Assembly: GCF_026151205.1 (NCBI RefSeq)
Contig: NC_087076.1
Location: forward strand, 10,082,902 to 10,146,901
From: Bolinopsis microptera
Taxonomy: Eukaryota; Ctenophora; Tentaculata; Lobata; Bolinopsidae
DNA: 64,000 bases
Direction of reading: 5' to 3'
Shown: one piece after another, positions 12,022-22,430 of the stretch
Layout of the letters: each line of letters starts with the position of its first letter
Position numbering within the stretch: position 1 is the stretch's first letter
Program-made: the position numbers and the translations under genes
The notes under the pieces: generated by a model
Told to the model about the DNA's origin: nothing
The model's input: the letters and a program-made list of their open reading frames with translations, nothing else
The model's database searches: none

Positions 12022-12052
<31 letters not shown>
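10896..12052 (+). mobile_element. 5'-truncated non-LTR retrotransposon (RNase H end plus 3' UTR and poly(A))
   Basis: An insert of 1157 bp inside NOS with an ORF to 11813, a ~200 bp 3' UTR and about 27 A residues (12026-12052). The ORF is an RNase H domain: CYTDGSLTDSG (Asp), QTELTAI (Glu), WSDSLSSIQAL (Asp) and HIGLWGNEKADELAK (His, Asp). A CPMCGDGEETVSHFLGQCP zinc knuckle follows. RNase H plus a C-terminal knuckle suits I/Jockey-group LINEs. Endonuclease and reverse transcriptase are missing through 5' truncation, as in abortive target-primed reverse transcription. The ORF has no inactivating changes, so the insertion is young. Confidence 0.92.
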
Positions 12053-12647
12053 TGTCTCCATGACAGATCATTTGACTCTGGCAGAGAACTTCCAGTCCTT
12101 TATGAAAGAGGAGATAAGAACAAGAGGAGGGTGCCCGGCTGATTGGATCTGGGTAGTTCCACCAATGTCTAGTGGTATGGTGCCGACCTTCCATCAAGAG
12201 ATGCTCCGGTACTCTTTATCACCATCATACGAGTACCAGCCCCATGCCAGGATGTATTTCAGACAAAACTGTAAAAAAGTATCCTTCAGAATACTGGCGA
12301 AAACGATCATGTATTTCCTTGCTATGATGAAGAAATGCCTCAACGAAAGGAAGCGTGTAACGATAGTATACGCAACAGAGGGTGGGACTGCCTTGAAGCT
12401 TTCTAGAGTTGCAGAGGCTCTTTTTGTGAGAGCTTTCAACGTAACCGTGTTACCCATTACTGAAATAACCGAAGAGGACGCCCTGAGGATCCATATTGAT
12501 TGTTCTAATGTGGTTATCATAGTTAGTTCAACTTACGGTTGCGGAGGAGCCCCCTCCATGGGGGAGAACTTCCGTCAAAGTCTTCTTAACAAAACCTACT
12601 GTTTTGATGGCATAAATTATGCAGTTTTTGGACTGGGATCGTCAAAG
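12053..12647 (+). CDS. NOS: NOS middle block: right target-duplication copy, calmodulin-binding region and FMN domain
   Basis: The first 114 bases are the duplicated target (12053-12166). New NOS sequence starts at 12167 with MSSGMVPTFHQEMLRYSLSP, the end of the oxygenase. A basic amphipathic stretch and the flavodoxin-like domain follow (VTIVYATEGGTA for the FMN phosphate, SSTYGCGGAPSMGENF, YAVFGLGSS). The frame enters the LTR at 12648 and stops at 12695. Confidence 0.88.
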
Positions 12648-13681
12648 TGTAAGCAGTGGACACTTGCTTTTGAGTTCGTAGTTATTTGTATTTAATTATG
12701 TTTACAGACCAATGAAAACAAGATAACTAATAGGAAACAACTCGGATAATAACAAAGGATTACAAATCGACTATACTGGAATACACCTCTAAATTACGCT
12801 ACCCTTAAATAACTTCTACAGCCCTTGCAGCACAGCGCCTAGTATCTTAGTATATCTGCCCGCTCTTCCAGAGCCCTGCTGTGGTTACAAGACCACCCCA
12901 TCGTCTGGCTCTATCACGCCCTATTCTGCCTACTTCCCCATCACGGTCAACCCCTGTTGACCGTGCCTAACGGGATTCCGCCCTTAATCTACTCTTACAA
13001 GACCTCTACAGCACTCGAAGCTCAACGCATGGTATATTAGCCCGCTCGTCCAGAGCCCAGTTGTGGTTACACTACCACCCCCTCGTCTACATCTAAGCCA
13101 GGCAGGTACCGGAGCACAGCTCCACTATATATAATGGACCGTGACAACCTTCTCTCCAGGACCCTACCGTAACGGTTCCTGGATCCAAGGTGTCCGGCAT
13201 CAATGACCCTCCTCGAATCGGGCAAACTCGCTATCCTTGCCTCTCCAAGCTTTTTACTATTTATAGTGCTCAGTGCGTGCTTTTTCACCCTATCTCCACA
13301 CGTGCGCCCTTCCCACCTTGAGCAGCTGGTCTTATCTTCCAACAAAAGATTCATTGTTCCAAGTCACGGTGTCCCGACGAAGTTTGGTTTTAATCAAATG
13401 AACAAATCAGATGAAGCTACAATTCTAAGGATTCCAAGGTCGTCATAAATCACGCCTAATATCCTATTGTCCTCCCGGTCCCTGACTTCATTTATCAATT
13501 AGGCTACTTGCTAACTTTATTATCCTCCCTATCTAACTCTCTGACCACAAATTCATACTATAATATAAGATTCTCCGAATAAAAGTTCATACTGCAATAT
13601 ATTAACGTAACTCTACAAAATTCTCCGAATAAAAGTTTATACTACAATATATTAACGTAACTCTACAAATCACTGCTTACA
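12648..13681 (-). repeat. 3' LTR (left in window)
   Basis: 1034 bp, starting TGTAAGCAG and ending CTGCTTACA, which are perfect inverted repeats of each other. It matches the other LTR throughout; the single difference I see is near 12835 (CACAGCGCC against CACAACGCC). It contains no convincing gene. Confidence 0.95.
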
Positions 13682-16582
13682 CAACTCTTTCAAAATAAAT
13701 ATTTTTTAGAACCCTATTATACCTTGCCTTAAACTTTAACCTAATACTCAAAATCACGGCTCGTTACATTAAACTACGCTAGCCCGGATCATTCCGTTAA
13801 TCATATTTTCATGCCGTGTCCCCAACCCTACTTAAATATTAAACATTTTTGAAGTCCATCCTGATTTAAATTAAATCAATTCTCCCTCTATCTTCTACAA
13901 ATTGTCCCTCTATCCTCTATAAAATGTCCCGCTCACTTGACTTTCTCCTTTCCTGTCGGATGTGTACGTAGATGTCATTAGAGTATCTTTAGTTACCCCT
14001 TCTTCTCCTCCTCCTTTACGTTTAGCTCTGATTTTACGGAGTGTTTCCGTTAACTCCCGCCGAGTCCTCCTTCGCCCTTCCCCGTCTCCAGCTCCCCTCC
14101 TCCAATCTGATGAAGTGACCTGCTCCCCAGCTCCTCGTGATTGACATCCGTTTCAGGTATGTTTCGTATCTTTCCACCGCCCCTGGGGGATGATAATCCC
14201 CCATAGTTATTCAATCCAGTCTAAGTTTACTTTATAAATTCATTACTCTTCCACATCTATCAAATCCTTTCGTTTTTAGGTTGGAAGAATAACGTAAATC
14301 TTTTTGGATTAAACTGCTCCTACTAGAATGTATTTACAACCTGGTAAGTATCCAAGTCTCCGAGTCTCCTCCCAACATCGTTCCATTGTTTCTTTTACTG
14401 TGTATCTCTCTTGTTCCACTGGTGTTCCTCTTAATTATCAACATCTCTGCGTCTCTCTCTTCTTCTCACACCATGTCTCCGTCTTCCCCTCGTTTTCCAA
14501 CATCTTGGACAGTCCATCTTGGACAGTCCCCCTGTACGATATGTATTATCGTACTGTCCTTCCCTCCAGCTTTCCATATCTCTGTCTTCTTTTAATGTTT
14601 CACGTGGCTCCTTCTGATGTTTCACGTGTCTCTTCCCAATGTCTCCATGTGTCTTCTTCCAATGTCTACATGTGTCTTCATCCAATGTGTTCACATGTCT
14701 CCTTCGCAGGTCTCCACGTGTCTCCTCCCAATGTTTTCATATGTCTCTTCCCAATGCCATGTGTCTTCTTCCAATTTCTCCATGTGTCTTCTTCCAACGA
14801 GTTCATGTGTCTCCTTCCAATGTCTCCATGTGTCTCTTTCCAATGTCTCCACGTGTCTTCTTCCAATGTGTTCACGTGTCTCCTCCACAGGTCTCCACGT
14901 GTCTCCTCCCAATGTTTACTTTTACCGCTCCTGTGGGATGATAATCCCACATAGTCACTCAATATATTAATTTTCCTTACAATTTCAATAATTTCATTCA
15001 CTCTCTACACTCTATCAAGATTTCATTGCTGGAAAGTAAGTACCACCTGATAAATCGCAGTCTCTGGTCCCTCCTCCTATTTATCCTCTCTCCGATCTCC
15101 TTCCTTGATTCCGTCTATTTCGCCTTTCCCTCTGCTTTTCCCAACGTAAGCACATCTCATCCGTAGTTTCCGTCCGCCATTTCTCTGCTGTTAAATCATC
15201 CTTTATCTCCTTTATCTTTCTCCCTCTGTTCGTCACCTCTATTATCAAATTCCTTTTTCCTCTCATCCTTCGTCTCCTCTGCTGTCTTATCTCTCCCTTT
15301 AATCTATCCACTTCCCCTGCAATCTTCTTATTGTGTCCGCGTCTTTCTTGCAATGAATATATGGTCGCTCTTTTAATCTTCCGATCTTGTTCTTGGCTTC
15401 ATCATCTCTTGTGCTTGATACTTCTTTCTTTCCTTGTTCCCTCTCTCCTCCGTCTTCAACAAATCTCTTTCCTCCGCTCCATCAGTCTCTATTTCACTAT
15501 GTACTTTGTACCTCCTCTGCCTATATTCCCTGGGGTATTCTTTTCGTTGTTATGAAGGAGACACCCTCCTCTATTGTCCAGTGTAAGTTTTTTACCTTTA
15601 TTTAGTAGGACCTCTATTTCGATTTTACCCTATCTTATCTACCCTTTCTGCAAATCATCGCTACTTTATCTACTACAAGAACGGACTACATAATAAAACT
15701 CGCCAATGTCAACTGAACATTCAACAATAACCATTCCGAGACAATTCTGTTTCTCATCTTAACCCCCAGGTGTTCTAATTAAAGTATTACATTAGACACA
15801 CCGTTTAGAGTGATCTTACAATGGCACCTCGTATTCGATTGTTTCCAACGAATTCTGCACTACCTTAGTTCTAGTCCGTTCCAGATGGCAGGGCTTACTC
15901 TCATGCTGTATATATGTTACCCTTACACTTACTTATATATGAACAACTTTATTTTCCGTATCTAATCTTAGGACTACTTGGGCCTGCTTTGAGTCGCTTA
16001 CGGTTAACGGCTGTGGACCATGTCCACGGCACTATTCTTTTGCTTCCTGCTCTACCTGCACCTCCTCCAAATGCAACAGGTAAATGACCTTATGTTAATG
16101 TCTGATTTAACCTTTAATTTACAGCTAAATATGTCTCTATTTCTAGAACACACATCCCTGATACTTCTTACCTCTGATTCCTCCTGTTAACATTAACCCT
16201 CTTCAGACCACTGAATCTGGACCCGGCCCCTACTACTCCTCCTGTCACCACGTCGCCCCTGCTGCTATCTACCCCTCCTAAGTTCCCTCTGGAACTCGTT
16301 ATTTACCGGGGTGTTTTTTCGGTAGTCTGCACGGTTATCGTTACCTTTCTATTTTACAAATTAAGGGAATATTTTATGCAGCAGTTTTTTATGTTTTGGT
16401 CTAAACTATTTGGCCCCAGGCATTTACTTAATTTTAACCTTTTTGTGTTATGTGCCCATAAACAATACCTTTTTAATACTATACAATTTATACTTTTACC
16501 TTTTTAATGTGCATGCCTTACCTTTTCTAATTACCTGTTACCTCCAAATAGCGTTTTCCTGTTGACGTTTGCCCTCCTTTTG
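13682..16582 (-). other. 3' non-coding region of the LTR element
   Basis: About 2.9 kb between the fusion glycoprotein gene and the 3' LTR. It is pyrimidine-rich on the + strand and has only short, biased ORFs. The longest minus-strand one, 15353-15081 (90 aa), is highly charged (Arg/Lys/Glu) and shows no known domain. No pol fragment is visible. It includes the minisatellite at 14594-14915. A size of ~2.9 kb is unusually long for a retroelement 3' UTR. Confidence 0.6.
14594..14915. repeat. Minisatellite inside the LTR element
   Basis: About fourteen imperfect units of ~23 bp built on TGTCTCCATGTGTCTTC followed by TTCCAA. Since 23 is not a multiple of 3, the array reads through in several frames and creates spurious repetitive ORFs on both strands. 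Units vary by single substitutions such as CATGTG against CACGTG. Confidence 0.85.
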
Positions 16583-19255
16583 TTATTCCGGATCTCCCAG
16601 GCTCTTTCCCCGACTCGCATCCACTCCAGTTTCCTCCACACGGACAGGTTTTGCTCCCGGAAATTTCACCGTATATATCGCTCTTCTTTTATTCACCTGC
16701 TGACCCTCATTTTCACTATTTTTGGTCCCCTCTTTTCCCATTTCCGACTCGGTACTTGTTTCCTTTGCATTTTTCACTATTTGTTTTATCCCTCGGACCA
16801 ATTTCATGTCCAGTTGTTCACCCCTCTTTAGACCCATCCTTCTGATATATTCCCCGTCTTTTGCTTGTCTTGCCATTCTTTCAAACTCTGTCTCTTCCCT
16901 CTCCGTACTTTTAGCTTCCTCCCTGGTTTGGTCCTCATCTTTTATAATTTCATCGCCGATTTCTCGGGCCAATTTATCATAAAGTGTCTTATTCCTTTCT
17001 GCCAGCGGATAACTTTCCAACGTCTTGTCGAATCTCCAGCTGAGTGTATTCCGTAGTTTGTTCTCTTTCATCCTATATCTTACTCCCTCCTCAGTCCTTG
17101 ATCTGTTTTCTTCCTGGATTCTCATTACCCTTTCTAGTTCGGAGGTTATGCTTGGCAACCATCCCCTAACTTCCTCACCATATCTGTTAAAGCCTTCCAA
17201 TAATTCCACTTCATCCTCTAATGCAGTACATTTGTCTTCTATCTCCAGCCTTTCCTCCGTATCTTCATCAGTATTCCTTCTTGTTCGTTTCCGGGAAGAT
17301 GTTATTTCTTCATATTGGGGACGCCTTTCCAGGGAGTCTTTACACTTCTTACAGCTCGCCACTCTTTCTCTACATCCCTCCGGAAGCGCTTTCCACACAC
17401 ACTCATATCCTATTATCATCAATCCCATAATTATAACCATTGGCACAATGTACCAGGTCCATCTCCGGTTTTGTTCAGTGCTCTCGTTCATTTTCTCCAA
17501 CTCCTTACTCTGATCTTCAATGATTTTTGTCAAGCGCGTGATGTTCTGCTTTGTTAACTTCCTTGTATCATTTCTTATCTCCTCCAGCCATTGTGTGGGA
17601 TTGGACAGCTTTACCACCTTGTCCAACGTTGCTGATCGTATTCCTCTTATCTTGACTTTCCCCACCAACACGTCTCCATATCTACTGTAATTAAAAAAGG
17701 TTACTGAGTTCGCCCTCGGCTGCTCTGGATCGAAAGTATTCGGGTCCCCTAACACCGCTGCTCTGATTGGTTCCTGACTTCTCACTAAGACTCCCCCCAT
17801 ACTTTGCTTAATGTTGGTGCCACACTTCTCTAATGTCCCCACACAGCTCCCCTTATCCGTGATACAAGGCATTTCCGTGAACGTACTGTTGATACTTGAC
17901 GTACACAGCCTAATGTTCGAAATCATTGAACACATGGGTGACTCCAACACATAGAATTTCCCCTCACTCTTGTACACATTTCTTGGTAAATTATACTTCA
18001 CACACGCTTCTCCATGCCTCACCCCTGTCTGTTGAACCTCAAACACAACCTTTAGTTCTTCTCTCTTTATTATGGGTAATTTTAAAACTACATGGATCAC
18101 AAATCTATCCTCTCTTATCGATTTCTCCACTATGGACATGGTCCCCAGCCTATACGCCAGTGTCGGGTTTTCTTCATATATTGTCCCCTTCAACAACTCT
18201 GTCTCTTTTATTACGGTCCTCATGTTTTCCTTAGTGAAGATCACGGTAGAAATCGAACCTACCATTGCCCCTCCTAAAACGTCCTTGTATAGCTGGTACA
18301 AGAAATCCTTCCACTCCATCAATCTCCTCATATTCAAAATATGGAACCCCAAACTACTTACCCCACAATGTAATCGTCTTATCTCCTTCTGAGTCTCTCT
18401 CTCTAGGCCCTTGTAGATCTTCAACACCTCCTTATTAAATTCTATTTGATCCTTATCAAACTTCACTTGTCTTTCCCTGAAATCATTATATTCAGCTCTC
18501 AACTTATCTACATGATCCCCAAGTTTGTTCATCTCAAAAAATGAAAATCCTGTTGCCAAGAATCCAATAGATGCCCCCGCCAAAGTGCCTATTATGGACC
18601 GCTTCCTCCTCATCGTTCCTTCTGAATTTTTGATCAACTGATTGATTGATTCCCAATGCTCTCGCACAAATCTCTCATTATCTTGGGTCATCAAGTAATT
18701 CATGCTGTCCTCTTTCAACAGTTCCTCACACACTTTCGTCCTATTGTTCTTCACCACACACGCTAAGTCCACCTCTGCACTTCCTACTTGATCCTTCAGT
18801 TCATAATGTGTTAGCGCTCGACTTCTTAACCAACACAAGCTGCCCTCTTTTACTCCAAAAGCCTTACACTTGTTCGATCTTAGACATTCCAGCAGACACC
18901 AACTTTCCAAGGCTCTGCCTCCCGATACTCCCTCTTCTCTTGGCTCATATTCAATTCCCTGTATGACCGTATCTGCTACCTTATCTAATCCCGTCTTACC
19001 AGCTCCTACTTTGCATCCCGCAGCCATTAGATACTTATCTAGAGTAACGGACCCTTGCCCACACCCTAAATTGCATAAATTCACGTCTGCTAATGGGTTC
19101 GGAACTCGAATAAAACTCGATATGTACGCTGACCTCTGATCTGCTAGTAACAGTCCCTTCGAAATCAGTATGGTTCCTAGTTCCTCATTCACATAAATCT
19201 CCTCATTCGCTCCAGCCACTCTGGCTAACATTATCACAAAATACCACTTAATCAT
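16583..19255 (-). CDS. Class I fusion-type envelope glycoprotein of the LTR element (890 aa)
   Basis: Starts at an ATG with a signal peptide (residues 1-16). A cysteine-rich N-terminal part contains a PAN/apple-like stretch (about 117-166, ESWCLLECLRSNKCKAFG). A basic cleavage site RRKR at 216-219 is followed directly by a hydrophobic Gly/Ala-rich fusion-peptide-like segment (221-240) and a long heptad-repeat coiled coil (~245-293). A second coiled coil (~565-592) precedes the membrane anchor (599-621). This is the plan of F-type fusion proteins (baculovirus F, gypsy-type Env, paramyxovirus F). The ~269-residue charged cytoplasmic tail is exceptionally long for such a protein, and its function is unknown. 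The frame is fully open. Confidence 0.82.
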   Translation of the reverse strand: MIKWYFVIMLARVAGANEEIYVNEELGTILISKGLLLADQRSAYISSFIRVPNPLADVNLCNLGCGQGSVTLDKYLMAAGCKVGAGKTGLDKVADTVIQGIEYEPREEGVSGGRALESWCLLECLRSNKCKAFGVKEGSLCWLRSRALTHYELKDQVGSAEVDLACVVKNNRTKVCEELLKEDSMNYLMTQDNERFVREHWESINQLIKNSEGTMRRKRSIIGTLAGASIGFLATGFSFFEMNKLGDHVDKLRAEYNDFRERQVKFDKDQIEFNKEVLKIYKGLERETQKEIRRLHCGVSSLGFHILNMRRLMEWKDFLYQLYKDVLGGAMVGSISTVIFTKENMRTVIKETELLKGTIYEENPTLAYRLGTMSIVEKSIREDRFVIHVVLKLPIIKREELKVVFEVQQTGVRHGEACVKYNLPRNVYKSEGKFYVLESPMCSMISNIRLCTSSINSTFTEMPCITDKGSCVGTLEKCGTNIKQSMGGVLVRSQEPIRAAVLGDPNTFDPEQPRANSVTFFNYSRYGDVLVGKVKIRGIRSATLDKVVKLSNPTQWLEEIRNDTRKLTKQNITRLTKIIEDQSKELEKMNESTEQNRRWTWYIVPMVIIMGLMIIGYECVWKALPEGCRERVASCKKCKDSLERRPQYEEITSSRKRTRRNTDEDTEERLEIEDKCTALEDEVELLEGFNRYGEEVRGWLPSITSELERVMRIQEENRSRTEEGVRYRMKENKLRNTLSWRFDKTLESYPLAERNKTLYDKLAREIGDEIIKDEDQTREEAKSTEREETEFERMARQAKDGEYIRRMGLKRGEQLDMKLVRGIKQIVKNAKETSTESEMGKEGTKNSENEGQQVNKRRAIYTVKFPGAKPVRVEETGVDASRGKSLGDPE

Positions 19256-19439
19256 CCTGATAAAAGTCGTTATTATGTTTAACCATTTTACATTCGTTAT
19301 TCATTCACAGCAATTCATTTATTGAAAATTCAAATATCAACTTGTCACTTTTCCCTTTCCCTCTTTAATTCTTATAGTATGCGCATACTAATTTACCTTC
19401 TTCACATTACTTCCTCCCTGTGTATCTTATCTTTCTCTC

Positions 19440-19531
<92 letters not shown>

Positions 19532-19572
19532 GCTCTTGCACTAGTGCCTTATTTCAATTGTTCTCCTTCAAA
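19256..19572. repeat. Spacer between the two glycoprotein genes with a (TC)n microsatellite
   Basis: A short intergenic spacer of the element. From about 19435 to 19535 the + strand is nearly pure TC (GA on the coding strand). No ORF of note. A GA-rich tract just upstream of an envelope gene could act in splicing or as a polypurine-type element, but that is speculative. Confidence 0.8.
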
Positions 19573-21109
19573 TCACACTTCTCTCTCTCTCACCCTCTCC
19601 TTATTTCTCACGCTAGCGTAACTCGGGGCCCCTCCTCGTCTTACTCTCCTCCTCCTCAAACAACTACAAGAGCTCTTAAAAACCTTCCATAATAATATCA
19701 CTATTGCCACTCTCTCGATCCACATTATTACCGCATTAATCATTGTTGATATCTTCCCATTGAATATTCCCAGGAACTCCCAAAGTGAACTAACCTCCCC
19801 ACCTTCTGATCCCTCTATTTTGCTGTCATGATTTAACGAATTCTCCTCCATTACTAGCCTGTCAATCTCAGTATCTCTTAAGTCTTCCGCATTATACACC
19901 CAATCTGCTTGCATAAAATCTATCACCCCTACTCCTTCTTCCATTTGACTAGTCAGGTCTATCACGTTACTTACATTAACCTTATGTGTATCCTCAGATT
20001 GTGCTGAGTGCCATTCTAACTTTCCTTTTACTTCCGTTATTATTGGCTGCTTTTTGTGACAGTTTACCTCTATTCCCCTGACTTCAACTTTATTATGCCT
20101 TGGTAAAAGGAATCCCTTATGTTCCGTTTCCGATCCATTAACCTCGAATTTTACTGGTAAACCGTCATAGCATTTCCCTCCCGTCTGTTTGATCCATTTT
20201 AACTTAGTTACCTCTACGCATGGGTAAGCTACCACATAGTCCCCTGCTCTCCGTCCTACCAATAAATTATTGCCCGTCTTTTCTCTAATATACGTCGTAG
20301 GATCTATCATAGCCGTCATTTTTTCAATCATTCTTAACCTATTCCAGACTTTGCATAAATATATTGCCTGTGCTTTAGGTGATTTGATCAGTTCCACCAG
20401 GTATTCAAATCTGCTATTTAATTCATCTCTTAGTGCGTTTATTGATTCTTCATTTGAATTCACTGCCTTAACTACGTGATCCTTCCTACTTTCCTTAGTT
20501 ACCCTAAATTCTCGATCTACCCATTTTGTGACATTCACTCCTCCCTTCACCTCAATTACCAACCCCAACTCCTCGATTAATAAATGCCCATTAATTTGAA
20601 CTGCATCATAACTTCCCACTTCCTCGAAACTTTCTCTCACTTCCGGTCTCACTTCCCATCTTAAATACATTTCATCCCCAGTCTTGCAATACCCCTGATT
20701 ATATTTACACCCTCTAAAACTCGTTAAATCTGTTCTCGCTTCATGGCCGTGCTTCACATACACTGACCCTTTAACATGTTTACAACTAACTTCCACCGTG
20801 GTTATCTTTTCCATCCACCCCCATTTACAATTGTAAAATCTCTTACCCTCATTTTTGACCACTTCTCCTTTATCATCAATGCATCCTTGTAGACTTATCA
20901 CCTTATCAGCTGTCTCCTTCGTCAATCTCGCATAACTCATCGTTTTATCGTTCGTTTTTTCTCCAAAAAAGCTTTCTTCTGTGACACACTTTCGTTCTAC
21001 CACCACCAAACCCTCTGCTTTGCTCTCATATTCTCGGATGTTCTTCTTTTCCAACCTTACTCTCCACTCTTCATACTCACTTCCCGTAATAACTAAGCAA
21101 TAACTACAC
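19573..21109 (-). CDS. Second membrane glycoprotein of the LTR element (~500 aa, unknown family)
   Basis: A cysteine-rich ectodomain with N-glycosylation sites (NVTK, NGSE, NVSN), a hydrophobic membrane anchor near the C-terminus (MINAVIMWIERVAIVILLWK) and a short basic tail: the layout of a type I membrane protein. The frame lacks an ATG-led signal peptide. It stays open upstream to about 21109, where TTTCAG looks like a splice acceptor followed by hydrophobic residues (CSYCLVIT). I infer that it is made from a spliced RNA, as many env genes are. I do not recognise the family. By position and architecture it could be an attachment protein partnering the fusion protein, but this is inference. 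Confidence 0.65.
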
Positions 21110-21203
21110 CTGAAATGACTTGAACGGTCAATTTAAACGCTACTTTAATCTAAATTATATATATTAATCAAATACCCTGTCAACCTTTCCCCTCTCTTCC
21201 TTT

Positions 21204-22298
21204 TCAAAAATGAAACTTACCCCTCTTCCCTTCAAAAATATTAAACCCTGTCAACCTCGTCCCTCTCCCTCTTTGATAACCTCCTCGGCCGCCCTGTCTT
21301 TGTGGGCAATCTCTTCCAATATGTCCCGGTCTCTCACACGCATAACAAGGAATGGGCTTTCTACCTTCCCTAGCAATATGTCCATGCTGTCCACAGGTGT
21401 AACACGCGCCTACTTCCCCTCTCATCCTGCTTTCATCCATCAGACGGTTCACGACCCCCTCATCTACTTCTACATTCTCCCCAATTTGGAACAACAGCTC
21501 CTCATCATTCCTTACTGGTTTAGGATTACGACTTGCTAGAATCCCGTCCAATTTAACCGCCCTCTTTAACGCTGCCTCAAAATCCTGCACTTCAGACTTA
21601 ATTAATTCTATCCCGATTTCATCCTTCAATACTCCTGCGGTAAATACATCCAGCCTGATGGTCTTCTTAATTGCCTCTTCCTCCGGTGCATAGGCAGCCT
21701 CTGCCATCTCAGTGACCCTAGCTGCAAAGTCCGAAATGGTTTCCTCCTCCTTTTGCTTCATCTCATAAAGTCTACTCCTGCACTCCGCCTTCGAATGAAC
21801 CTCGCTCAGCACCTCGGTTATCCTCTCAAAACTCGCTTCAACATCCCTCTTTTCTTCTTGGGACAACCTTAGAGTCTCCACTCTCCTTTGGGCCTTTGGA
21901 TCCAAGTAAGTCATGATCATATCTACCAAGTCCTCCTCCTTAATGTCGGCAGCATGAGCAAATATTCTAAACCCGCTCAGGAAGGTTCTAAAACTGTCTC
22001 TCCCCAGCTCAAACATTCGTGGTTTCATCAAGGGGTAATTCTTACCCGCCGCTGCTCTATTCTCTTCTCTTACTCTCATCTTTCTCTCATTCTCTTTCAT
22101 GGCTTCTAATTTACCTTCTGTAAATCCATCCCTCCTTAGCTGTGCCCCGTGCTGTCTCAACGCCTCATATTGCGTCCGTAACTCCTCGTTTGCTGCTTCA
22201 GTCTCCTCGCGTTCTATCCTTAGTTCCTCGCGTTCTTTCCTTATTTTCTCATTTACCTTCTTTACTTCTTCTAATTCCTCTCTTAATTGTGTTTCCAT
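21204..22298 (-). CDS. Gag-like protein with zinc knuckles (364 aa)
   Basis: Starts at an ATG ~130 bp inside the 5' LTR. A Glu/Lys/Arg-rich coiled coil (residues 1-80) precedes a capsid-like helical region with a retrotransposon-gag-type stretch (DSFRTFLSGFRIFAHAADI ... TISDFAARVTEMAEAAY). Two C-terminal zinc knuckles follow. The second (CYACERPGHIGRDC, 318-331) is a perfect CCHC; the first (299-312) has Gly where the last Cys should be. An RG-rich tail ends the protein. No protease or pol frame follows; the next gene begins ~95-150 bp downstream. Confidence 0.88.
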   Translation of the reverse strand: METQLREELEEVKKVNEKIRKEREELRIEREETEAANEELRTQYEALRQHGAQLRRDGFTEGKLEAMKENERKMRVREENRAAAGKNYPLMKPRMFELGRDSFRTFLSGFRIFAHAADIKEEDLVDMIMTYLDPKAQRRVETLRLSQEEKRDVEASFERITEVLSEVHSKAECRSRLYEMKQKEEETISDFAARVTEMAEAAYAPEEEAIKKTIRLDVFTAGVLKDEIGIELIKSEVQDFEAALKRAVKLDGILASRNPKPVRNDEELLFQIGENVEVDEGVVNRLMDESRMRGEVGACYTCGQHGHIAREGRKPIPCYACERPGHIGRDCPQRQGGRGGYQRGRGTRLTGFNIFEGKRGKFHF

Positions 22299-22410
22299 GT
22301 CCTTGCTTATTGCAGAATCTTTTTAGATCACGACCTCTTTAATAATGATACCCTCTCCCCCCTATTCCCCCATAATTAAAATACAAATACACTAACTTAT
22401 AATAAAATAA

Positions 22411-22430
22411 GATCCTACCGTTCGCGCCAT
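22411..22430 (-). promoter_or_regulatory. Primer-binding-site-like sequence next to the 5' LTR
   Basis: On the minus strand the sequence right after the LTR end reads (A)TGGCGCGAACGGTAGG. It starts with the TGG that pairs with the CCA end of a tRNA, the usual retroelement primer arrangement. The tRNA was not identified. Confidence 0.55.

Noticed and set aside
13067-13448. ORFs of 95 and 81 aa repeated at 22850-23231
   Set aside because: They lie inside the LTR, and both strands are open over the same stretch. The repetition is due to LTR duplication, not conservation.
14328-15001. Several repetitive Ser/Cys/Val and Trp/His/Arg ORFs
   Set aside because: They come from the 23 bp minisatellite being open in several frames.
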